Source: Ornithodoros turicata (lineage: Eukaryota; Arthropoda; Arachnida; Ixodida; Argasidae). Taken from it: 64,000 nucleotides of DNA. The position numbers were made by a program, and so were the translations under genes. The stretch is taken from the NCBI RefSeq assembly GCF_037126465.1, contig NC_088201.1:68532879-68596878 (forward strand), given 5' to 3'. Below, piece after piece: positions 45,625 to 54,992 of the stretch; position 1 is the first letter of the stretch; each line of letters begins with the position of its first letter. A model generated the notes under the pieces. The model was not told where the DNA came from and ran no database searches. It was given only the letters and a program-made list of their open reading frames with translations.

Positions 45625-46165
45625 TCTTAGAGTGTATAGCCTTCGGTCACATGTTGTAGTACAGACTTTCTACAGAAAGATGTGTACCAATTGCCTACAG
45701 AAAGGACGTAGAGGGCGACAGAAAGGATACAGCTATGGTGTAGAAATGCTGTATAGTTTCTGGTCTACTTTGTGTGACTATATACCGTGTAGAAGTGCTG
45801 TATAGTTTCTGGTCTACTTTGTGTGACTATATACCGTGTAGAAGTGCTGTATAGTTTCTGGCTAATTTCTGTAGCCTTCGATCACACGTTGTTTATAGAC
45901 TTTCTACAGAAAGATGTGTACCAATTGCTTACAGAAAGGAGGTAGAGGGTGACAGAAAGGACACAGCTATCGTGTAGAAATGCTGTATAGTTTCTGGCTA
46001 ATTTCTGTAGCCTTCGGCCACACGTTATCTACAGACTTTCTACAGGAAGGTGTGTACCAATTGCCTACAGAAAGGACGTAGAGGGTGACAGAAAGGATAC
46101 AGCTATCGTGTAGCAGTGCTGTATACTTTCTGGTTAATTTTTGTAGCCTTCGGTCACACGAGTAG
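45625..46165. repeat. Tandem repeat array, about 133-bp unit
   Basis: Three full units and a partial one, each starting GTAGCCTTCGGTCACA and containing ACTTTCTACAGAAAG, TGTGTACCAATTGCC and GTAGAGGGTGACAGAAAGG. The first unit carries an extra nested 53-bp duplication (GTGTAGAAGTGCTGTATAG, then TTTCTGGTCTACTTTGTG). No ORF spans the array. It is minisatellite-like or part of a transposon end. Confidence 0.8.
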
Positions 46166-46224
46166 TAGGGACTTAGGTCCAACAACGACGTCCTTTTTGT
46201 AATCGAGTTTCAAGAATTCTATTC

Positions 46225-46790
46225 TAATACAATTCTAAGCCAAAATCCACTTTTAAGCCAACACAATCCAGTTCTAAGCCAACACAATCCAGTTGTAATC
46301 CAACGCAAGCCAATTCCAAAGCCATCTGATTGGTCCCCATTAGCTCCGCCCACTTCACGTTGATTGGTCCGCACTCAGCCTACTGATGGTTGATTGGTTG
46401 ACCGTAGCTCCACTCCTTTATGCTAATTAGTTGGCTTGGCTCCGCCCACTTCACGTTGATTCGCCCATGCTAAGCCTACTGATCATTGACTGGTTTACCG
46501 TAGCTCCGCTCCTTTATGCAAATTTGTTGGCTTCACCCACCTCACGCTGATTGGCAGATTGTGCTAAACCTACTGATCTTTGATTGGTTCACCATAGCTA
46601 TGCTAATTACTCGGTTCCGCCCACTTTACGATGATTGGTGCACGCCGATTGCTGAGCCTCAATGCTAATTAGCCAGCTCAGCTGATTGGTCCACGCTAAG
46701 CCTACTCATCCCGATTTGCTCCTCTTCTCCACAGACTTCTAAGCCCCCTGATTGGCCTACACTGAGCCCCCCCTAATGGCTAGCAGTCCT
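46225..46790. repeat. Degenerate tandem repeats rich in CCAAT, GC-box and octamer words
   Basis: First come several TTCTAAGCCAACACAATCCA-like units (46225-46320). About four or five diverged units of roughly 100 bp follow, built from TTGATTGGT, CTCCGCCCACTTCACG, AAGCCTACTGAT and TTTATGCTAATTAG or TTTATGCAAAT. The array lies beyond the 3' end of the polymerase fossil. Confidence 0.7.
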
Positions 46791-46937
46791 GGTTGGCCTA
46801 CTGAACATAGCCTTCACCAGCGCCCGCCAGATGGTGCACGGATCGCTCAGCAGTGGCTTCAAATGGTTCTAACCCAATTGGGTATCTCTATCTCAGATGG
46901 CTCTACGCGATCAAAACAGACAGGGAACAAAAAATAC

Positions 46938-49900
46938 ATTTCAGCGTTTATTGAGTACATGTTTGAGGAAAAGCATGGCGGTCTTGGAGAGGTTGATTCC
47001 TTTGATGCTGGGCGTGGTTCCGCGGAAGTGACGGATCCTGTCTCCGGGACAGCGGCTGAGAAAAATTTCGTCCTCCGTGAGTTGACACTTCCACGTGCAC
47101 TGGATATCTTCATAGCTGTCGCTCACGTCCAACGAGTGAGGGCACGTGCACAGCGATCCGGTAGCATTCCTGTCCAGGTTAATGCCGGGCCGCATAGGTA
47201 CGACGTGCCACTCTCTGATGGCCAAGATGTCGCCCGGGCATTTGTGCGCGTACGTGTGCTTATCCTTCTCGAGCTTGATGCTCGCCGTACAGTTGCTGGC
47301 GTAGAGCGCCAGCGCGCACGGGTAGGAGTCCGTACGGGTAGGAGTCCACGTCATTGTAGAGATATCGTTTGTCGTCGTACGCCATCAGACTTCTTTTCAC
47401 ATTTCTGATGGTGTACATGCACTGTTTCTTTCCCACTATTGACAGCTGTTCGTGCGATACGCTAGCGTGCTTGAATAGGGTATCGTGGTACGTATCATGG
47501 AGGAGGTGTTTGCGCACAATGTTCTGACCCCTTTAGCTCTTGCTATCTGTTTTCCCCCAGCTAAGTTGATGGAATACATTTTGGCTTTCAAGCATATTAC
47601 TTCCTCTTGGGTATGCTACCCGTTTCCCTTTTGAACGCGCCAAGCCTACCGCGATTCCTCTCGCCGTACAGTGGATGATCCCGATCGAAGGAAGACAAGT
47701 CTAAATGTTCGTCGGCGATCGCTCGTAACTGATCTTCGTAGTCCTTATAGAATAGGCCGAGGATCAGAGAATCTGTGTCAAAGTAGCAGGTAATCACCGG
47801 ACAAGTAAGCTTACTCTGCGGGGTTTCATAGTAGAACGAGTACATGTTTAACTTACTCAGTTCTAAAATCGTGAAGCCAATCTGAAGGGGGAAATCGCAT
47901 CGCACTTTTCTCTTGCGCATTTCGTACATGACACAATCGGGGGACAAAATTTCCATTCGCACGCATTCCGCCCGACTCCCGAGGCGACTCACCGTCTCCT
48001 CATCGAAGGCTACTCGAATATCCCGCATATTACATTTATTTAGCAACGTACGCCCGAAGACCGCATTATGTGAGATTTTATAGAAATTTTCTCGAACGTC
48101 GTGCCCAAGGCGACGCGTCTGGCAACATTGTCCTCGATGTAGGGACGCAGGAATGGTGCCTGACGAAATTTTAGAATTTGGTGAATTTTCGTCACCCTCA
48201 TGCCCAATCTACAATAGAGCGCGAGCAGCGCGTAATGAACCACGTACTCGACCTTGTCCTTGCACGTGAGCAGCAGCTTTTTGCTGTTCGCCCCCGATAC
48301 ATTAACTCTTCGAGGAGCCCCCGTTGGAATGGTGAGAGCCATTCCTTCGGGACGACCGCCTTCTCGGGAAACAGGGGGAAGTACCGCGTCAGCGCGTGGA
48401 TAGATTTTGGATACTCCAAGTCGCACACGTACACGTATCCCACGTCCGAATCCGTGGGGTGACGCATAAAATCCTCGACCCATTCGAAATCGCCAACGGG
48501 GAGGTGCTTTATCATACTGAATCCGTAAAGGTTGTTGCAATCTATGTACGATATGGGTACGCCTCCTCTTTATCGGGATCGTAGCCACTGCACAGCGGGT
48601 TGTTAGCTCGTAAATGACGGCTGCTCGCCTGACAGGGCCCGCCTCTAACACCCGATTCGATGGTTCGGTACATGTCCTCGTCAATTATCAATTCCAATTT
48701 TGCCCGCGTGTAATTTAGAGCGCATTGCCACGAATAGGATGCCAGAGAAACGCAATGAAGCAATTCCAATCCGCGTGCATCGTAGCACAGGCCTCGGAAG
48801 TGCTGCATTATGTCAGCATGTAACAAGGCATCTGTTTTCAGGTACAATGCATTATAATCCCTCAGATTCGAGCATCCAAAACGTTCAAATACGTGCAGCG
48901 CGTACTGATAGTCTTCGTCGCTTATATCCTCCCCTGTCAGATCGTTTCGGAAGGCGGATTTTGCCGGCAGAGTCAATTTGTCGTATACCGCGAACGAGCT
49001 AATGTGGCTGTACGGAAATACACCTTTACGAAGCAAAATTTCGTAGTCGTCTCCAAATATCTGCTTCAGGCATTGGAACGCCTCTGCGCCCCCCATGGAT
49101 TTGACGGTTTCCACGAGCTCTCCCAGTGACGAATTTAGGTACTGCATGGTATCTCTGAATAGGAAGGTGGTAATTTCGAACGATCGGATTTTTTCCATGG
49201 AACTGGCCATGATGAAGGGAGCTCGCTTCCACCCGAGAAGGTGAAATTCCCGCAGCAGTCCGGCCAAATCGTAGGCCAGATTGTGCACCATGATGGGTAG
49301 TTTTTCCCTCGTCGTGTACGCCACGTTACAGGGGTTGCACAGCGTCGCGATGTAATTTGTCTCGCCGGCAGTACAACGCTTGGAACGGTCGTGATGCCGG
49401 ACACGGGGCAGATGTTGCGTGAACTCCCACCTGCAGTACGCGCAGTCGGTGGCAGCTCTGTGCCGTGCTCATTGCTCATCATGCAGCACCATTTTGGCGG
49501 GGCATGCGTTCAGGGCGATCATCTCTTCCCGCATTTCCATCAAAGCTTTCAGGCACTGCCTCGCGGAATCTTCACCGTGGTGCGTCCTGATGCGCATCAC
49601 CTTCGAGTCGTGAGTGAACACGAGCAAGCTCGAGGTGACGTGACGCTGCATGCCAACACCACTGGGCGCGAGTACACTCTCCGTGTCCAACGCGACGACA
49701 TAGTTGTACTGCTGCTTGTACTGTATTTTAACTGTTTACTGAATTTTACTGAATTTTAATAAATTCTACAAAGTTTTTGCCCGTTTCGCAAAATTCCAAT
49801 ATGATTTGGTTTACGTCCGCGCACAGGCGATGATGTTTCGCCATGCTCTTTTCCTCCTTAAAAGAGCGCGTGCAACGCTCGCATACGAAACGCTTATTTT

Positions 49901-50150
49901 TCTTAATCAGTAACCGCTCGAGGGACTTGATTAAAAAAATGCTCGTCTATAGCCAATAAGTGAATTTTCTTTTCATACTCGAGTTTTGGGGGTCGCGACA
50001 CGTGCATTCCCTGATCGACGTACTCGTATACGTACACAGATATCTTGTTTTTGTCTTCAGATTCGTCCAGCTGCGTAGTTTTCACATTTTTTCCACGAAT
50101 TCCTTTCCTGCAGGTGCAGGAGGGCGAGCGTATTGTATTTAAAACACTCA
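46938..50150 (-). pseudogene. Protein-primed family B DNA polymerase of Polinton/adintovirus type, broken
   Basis: The enzyme would copy linear DNA from a protein primer. Reading leftwards, an N-terminal part (about 50150-49920) is followed by a CxxC...HxxxC finger (FVCERC, near 49890) and an exonuclease-type ALDTES (Asp-x-Glu, near 49690). After a stop (49469-49471) comes a CxxC/CxxC module (near 49440-49335), then HNLAYDLAGLL and a region typical of Polinton polymerases (NLRDYNALYLKTDALLHADI). Motif A appears as DCNNLYGFSM (near 48530), motif B as NAVFGR (near 48060) and motif C as YFDTDSL (near 47780). YDDKRYLYNDV is near the C-terminus. At least five frame changes (near 49920, 48560, 48330, 48085 and 47560-47600) and several stops, including those around 49730-49770, make it inactive. 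A 16-bp tandem duplication (47319-47350) shifts the last part. The tail (47330-46938) is rich in Cys and in G/C at third positions and is not recognised; it may be a C-terminal extension or a neighbouring gene. Confidence 0.8.
47319..47350 (-). repeat. 16-bp tandem duplication inside the polymerase fossil
   Basis: CGGGTAGGAGTCCGTA (47319-47334) is followed directly by CGGGTAGGAGTCCACG (47335-47350), a near copy. The extra 16 bases change the reading frame. Confidence 0.8.
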
Positions 50151-50173
50151 CCCTCCTTACAAGTAGTAATGAC

Positions 50174-50345
50174 TGGACACAGACTGTCCGCAACTCTACA
50201 AGGCTTCTGGACACGTTTAATTAATAATTAGAGCTAATTGGGACCCCCCACATTAATCAGGACCCACCAGGGAGTCATCACACTAATTGGGGAGCATCCA
50301 GGACGTGTCCAGACCACCCTGTGCGTTGCGGACAATCTGTGTCCA
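50174..50345. mobile_element. Short TIR element (TGGACACAGA ends)
   Basis: Begins TGGACACAGACTGTCCGCAA and ends with its near complement. An inner pair (TCTGGACACGT / ACGTGTCCAGA) extends the match. It is 172 bp long, lies at the 5' side of the polymerase fossil, and has no target duplication that can be recognised. Confidence 0.65.
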
Positions 50346-50991
50346 TAAAAAATAAAAAAATAGGTAGAGATAGAGTGGAGAGAAGGAGTTTAGTTGAAGA
50401 TCAACGACGCCATCTTGAAGGAAGCGGCCCGGAAAGGCCGCTGACCATCGCCGGGCGACGGAGCACAGAGGCAGGTTGCAAAGCATCCCAGGTTTGACCA
50501 CAAGTTCCGGACATCCTGTGACGTCAGCTGTGACGTCATCATGGCATGTCTGGGCAAGTTAGGACAGCTCTGGACATGCAAGGAGAAAAACACTCATAAT
50601 ACAGAGGCTGGGAAAGCAAGAGTATGCAAACCATCAATAGCTAACAAGAAAAAACAATTAGTTACACAACAAATGAGCCCACCAGAACAGGAGCGCAGAA
50701 CGATGCGACTGCTCCATCCGAGAGGCAGGCAGAGAACTGACTCGTAATGGTTTTGTTTCTCCTGTATAAAGCCCCGCAGCTGCATCCCCTAGCGGTTACT
50801 TTCTCAACTAATCTCACAACAAAATTATTAAGAATCACGCCAGCGCTACTCCCGTTCCCAAGGCAGAAGATGATAGAAAATGCCGGGGATGCCCGGACAA
50901 CAGCAACCAGCACCCGACGTGCACGGGCACGAAAATCGCAAACAAAGCGGGAACAAAGTTGACGAAAGCATTAGTTACACAACAAATCACC
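50346..50991. other. Left outer flank of the giant palindrome; two TGACGTCA sites
   Basis: Whether this belongs to the palindrome cannot be seen, because the matching part of the right arm lies beyond 64,000. It contains TGACGTCA at 50519-50526 and 50531-50538. It also has a first copy of words repeated later in the arm (AAATTATTAAGAATCACGCC at about 50823, CCGTTCCCAAGGCAGAAG). Confidence 0.5.
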
Positions 50992-53900
50992 TCACCACAG
51001 CAGGAGCGCAGACCGATGCGACTGCTCTCCGTGAGAACCAGCCAGAAACTGAGCGAGCGCGGGGAGCGCACGTCTGCTTTCTGCGACAGCCGGAGAGAAA
51101 CTGACTGGGGCGCCGCTCCGCGGCCGCTACGCATACGCGCTCCTAGCGCCCTCTGGGGCGACCACCTCCGAGAGGCTAAGAGTGAAGAGCATTCCTGCGC
51201 CCCCTGCTGGCCGTTCTCATTGGTCGTCAGGCTAAGAGAGAAGAGCATTCCTGTGCCCCCTGCTGGCCGTTCTCATTGGTCGTGACGTCATCCTATTGTC
51301 TCAGGGCTACCCTGTTTTTTTCCACTAATGCTCCTTTGGTCAATCTACAATGAAGCCACAGTATGACGTCATCATGCACCTGCGTGGCTCAAGGACGCGT
51401 ACGCTCTAGACAGACCTATTATTTATTGAATCACTATCCCATGATTATTTCCTTTATTCTTCTATAACGATTGAATAGAAAACTATTGCAGAAGAGCACC
51501 ATGCATGAAAGCTGATCGTCGGAATTCCAAAGTCTTACTAAATGAGACCTGCAAAAGAACAAAATATCCTAACACGTAACTCCATCAACGACAAATAAGA
51601 GGACTAGGCCCTCAACAAATCAGCACAGAGTACGGGTAACCAGGAGCGCAGAACTCAGGGCAGCACTATCGTCAAGACAACAATGTTCCTTGTCAAAAGA
51701 GAAAAAAATACTAAGCGTCAACAAAGGAAAGCATGCATATCGGGGCATGTCAGGACACGTCAGGACAAATCGTATGACTGCTGGGCAACAGAGGAAAACA
51801 AACACTTGAACAGAGTGAAAAAGGCACTCACCATCATTTTTCCCGTTCACAGCATTCCCTCATTGTAAATCCGCTCGTCACAAAATCCACCTGCATCGTC
51901 GAACACCATTCACCAGTGACGAACCACACATCCGCACCCCATCAGAGGCAGACAGAACCCCACCGAAGCTACGCTCTTCCACTGACGGCCAACGCCAGGA
52001 GCAGAATCTGCGTGTCGAGACCCGTCAGTGTCCAAGAGAGAAGTGAATCCTTGCGCCCCCTGCAGGCCGTTCTCATTGGTCGTGACGTCATCCTATTGTC
52101 TCAGGGCTACACAGTTTTTTTCCACTAATGCTCCTCTAGACAAGGTCAACCTGAAACAATAGTCTCTCGGTATGACGTCATCATGCAGGTGCGTGGCTCA
52201 AGGACGCGTACGCTCTAGACAGGGCACCTGTTATTTATTGAATCGCTATCCCTAGATTATTTCCTTTATTCTACTGTAATGATTGCGTAGGGAACTATTG
52301 CAGAAAAACACCATAGACAAGAGGAGATTGTAGCATTTCATTCCCAAAGTCTTACTGTACAGGAAAAAAAAATGGTTCAGCAAGACATAAAGTCACACAC
52401 CTGTCCCCCTCGCGGTTACTCTCTGAACTAAATGAATCGCAAAATTATTAAGAATAGCTCTACTCCCATTCAAGGCAGCACTATCGTCAAGAATATGCCT
52501 TGTACAGAAAGAAAAAAAACTACATGTAGAAGGAAAGCATGTCAGAACAAGCCCAGGCATGGTCAGCACATGTTTGTCAGACAAGGGGGGAAAAGCGAAA
52601 AGAAACAAAGAAGGAAACCAGCATCAAACTATTTCTAAGCACACGCACTCCTCTTATTCAAAAACAGTGCTCATCATAAATCTGCCCAGGACAATACACA
52701 CTATTTTTCTATTGCCACACTTTTTTCCAGTAACGGTCAACGCATTGCTACAGACTGCGTGACGTCATCACATCCTGTCTGAAGAAGAAGTCACCGGCAA
52801 AGACTCCTATTATTTATTGAATCGCAAGATTATTTCCTTTGTCCTACTCTTAATGACATTGATTCTCTCATTAAAATTCAACAAAAAAGCACCCCGCATA
52901 TTAACGATTTTCACCCCAAAGGCTCATCATGGTCATTAGAATTACAGTAAACTGCCACTGCTCTTTTAAAATAATAAGTGAGACCACTCAACATCACCTC
53001 CAGGCTTATGTAATACATGACCCTTTCTATGCTCATACATTCGTTGTCTGAGGCTACACCTGCGAGCAAAAAAGGCGCGAAAGCCGGGGACAAAGTTCCA
53101 TTCGCGCATTGCGAGCAAAAAGGCGCGAAAGCACAAGACAGGACGCCTTTACGGGAACACGATAGCATTCCTATACTATATTAATGATTATTGCATTGCA
53201 GTTTAGAAAAACTACAACTAAACTATAATTTTAGGAGCCCATTAAAATTCTACTTTCTATGGAAACTATAATTGCCCTATTACTTGGATCGCTATTAATG
53301 AAGCGCTCCAATTTTTTCTCTCTTCCCATTTCAGCCTTGTCATGCAGGGAAGCAGACTCATATCCAAAATAATTAATTTACACTGAGGGTGCCGTGCTTC
53401 AGGAATTCCTATCCTGCGCTCAGATGCAAGCATTTCATCACGGATACCTTTAACAGCTGACTTCCTCAACATATCGAACACCCAACAAAATCAAACAAAC
53501 AATCTGAGAAACCCTCTTCTCAGCTGTACCATGCGACTGTCTTCTTCGTAAAATCGGTGATCTGAGGAAGAGAGCAGCGAAAAATTGCGCGCACTTGTGC
53601 TTGACTTAAAAAACCTGAAGCATATGCCAATAAACCAAGAAAAAGACACTCATGTCTGGTATCTGATAGTGCCACATACACAGACGCATTGCCCTTGCGT
53701 AAAGAAAGCACAGGACAGGGATACACAAATATCCTTAGGTGAGCAGGGAAAAGGCTTAAGACCTCATGTCACCACACATCGCCACGCGGCTAGCACAACA
53801 TGACACCAACAACATACTAGCGGCGGGAAGAACTGCAACACTGCTAAACAAGTCCAGACATGCCACGATGACGTCACAAATCAGGGGAAAAAGCACACGC

Positions 53901-54658
53901 ATGCACGCACAGAGGACAACGCATTAAACACACGGAGCGCTCTGGAATAATCGTAGCGTTACCGCACATCGCTACGAAGCTCAACGTCTAACACAAGACG
54001 GCAGCAACAAGATATTAGCGAAGGGTAAAAATTGCAACTCTAGTGTCTAGACATGCAACATCGTCTAGCGCAACAACAAGTCTAGACATGCGTCATCGAA
54101 TGCGAAAACACTGGTGATCGGGGAAAAGGCCTAAGCCTGCGGCGGATCATCATAGAGCATACACAACTTCATTTTTCTATTTTGCGTAAACTAAACGCGG
54201 TCTGCTTGGAAAACGACGTACAAATTTTCCTAGGGAGCAGAGAAATATATAAATTTGTACTCCGTGCTCAGATACCAGCATTTCTGCTCAAAAACCTGCA
54301 AAATTAAGCTCTGCTTACTTCGTCAAGATATCGAACAAAATCAAACAAACAACCCCACTTCCACTGGTAGAACACTATTCAGCTTTTACGCAGGAGGCTT
54401 TCTTCTACATAAAAAGTAGAGAAAATAAGAAAAGAGCAGCGAAATATTACACGCACTTTTGCTCGCATAGCTATAAGAGAAAAAAATAAATAAAAGAACG
54501 ACGCACACGCTAATAAACTGTGACAAAGACACCCATTTCTGCTATCAGATAATTATTGCATAATGCTAAATACTCATTTGCATTGGCCCTGCGTGAAGAA
54601 AGCACAGGACAGGGATACACAATCTATCTTAAGCGAGCACGGAAAGTCACTTCTACTC
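50992..54658 (+). repeat. Giant palindrome, left arm
   Basis: Matches 60412-64000 in reverse over about 3.6 kb, with few substitutions and a handful of small indels; paired coordinates sum to 114,992 at the outer end and 115,070 at the inner end. The arm is itself a series of diverged tandem units of roughly 700-900 bp. One signature is TTATTTATTGAATC followed by ATTATTTCCTTT (51418, 52229 and 52808); another is CTGTCCTGTGCTTTCTT in reverse (53700 and 54597). Frames of 60-90 codons occur on both strands but correspond to no known domain, and I do not call them genes. The arm could be the terminal repeat of a large DNA element or virus-like insertion, a segmental inverted duplication, or an assembly artefact. 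Confidence 0.85.
51284..51291. promoter_or_regulatory. TGACGTCA (CRE-type) site next to a CCAAT box
   Basis: Part of the module ATTGGTCGTGACGTCATCCT. The same module recurs at 52083-52090 and, reversed, at 62915-62922 and 63702-63709. Isolated TGACGTCA sites are also at 51364-51371, 52173-52180, 52760-52767, 53869-53876, 61191-61198, 62238-62245, 62825-62832 and 63621-63628. In animals this is the binding site of CREB/ATF factors and the reversed CCAAT box that of NF-Y. Promoter activity here is inference. Confidence 0.5.
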
Positions 54659-54992
54659 TTTCTTTCTTTCTTTATTTATTATAGACACAACATGTTACAT
54701 CAGTTGATTAGAGGCGGCCAAAAAGCGGCAATACTGCAGCTTGACGAGGGCACGCCCCCTTAATAACGTACAGCAGCATCACAACAATTGTGCAACTATA
54801 TAAAGCAAACTATAATAAAGCAAATCGCAAAACAAATCGCTAGCACTGCATCAATGTGAATTCACAATAACAGACATAACAAAACAAAAACTAGATAAAT
54901 CTAACGAAATTAATCAGAAATAGAAGTTACAGAGATGACTCTGATGCAAGGCCTAGTAACAAAATATTAGTCGCAAGAGAAATTGCAAGTTG
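54659..54992 (-). repeat. 3' UTR and tail of the CR1-group LINE
   Basis: On the minus strand the LINE ends in an (AAAG)n tail (+ strand TTTCTTTCTTTC, 54659-54671). It abuts the exact inner boundary of the left palindrome arm. Confidence 0.7.

Noticed and set aside
45625..46165. CRISPR-like array
   Set aside because: Repeats and spacers are not separable; whole 133-bp units are repeated. The genome is eukaryotic.
46752..47408. 218-codon plus-strand frame as a gene
   Set aside because: It lies opposite the polymerase fossil and its GC3-biased tail, which explains a long open frame on the other strand. No domain is recognised.
26505..50150. Treating the Polinton-like element and the polymerase fossil as one element
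   Set aside because: The polymerase lies about 6 kb outside the defined right end (40638, with target duplication), separated by two other LINEs. A common origin is possible but not shown.
51735..51775. p53-type response element (GGCATGTCAGGACACGTCAG)
   Set aside because: It resembles two half-sites but each has a mismatch. Similar ACATGCC words are part of the tandem unit, so chance is likely.
51683..51868. Genes in the palindrome arms, such as this frame and those at 53266-53481 and 61586-61801
   Set aside because: The frames are short, occur on both strands and have no domains. Their conservation between arms follows from near-identity of the arms, so it says nothing about coding.
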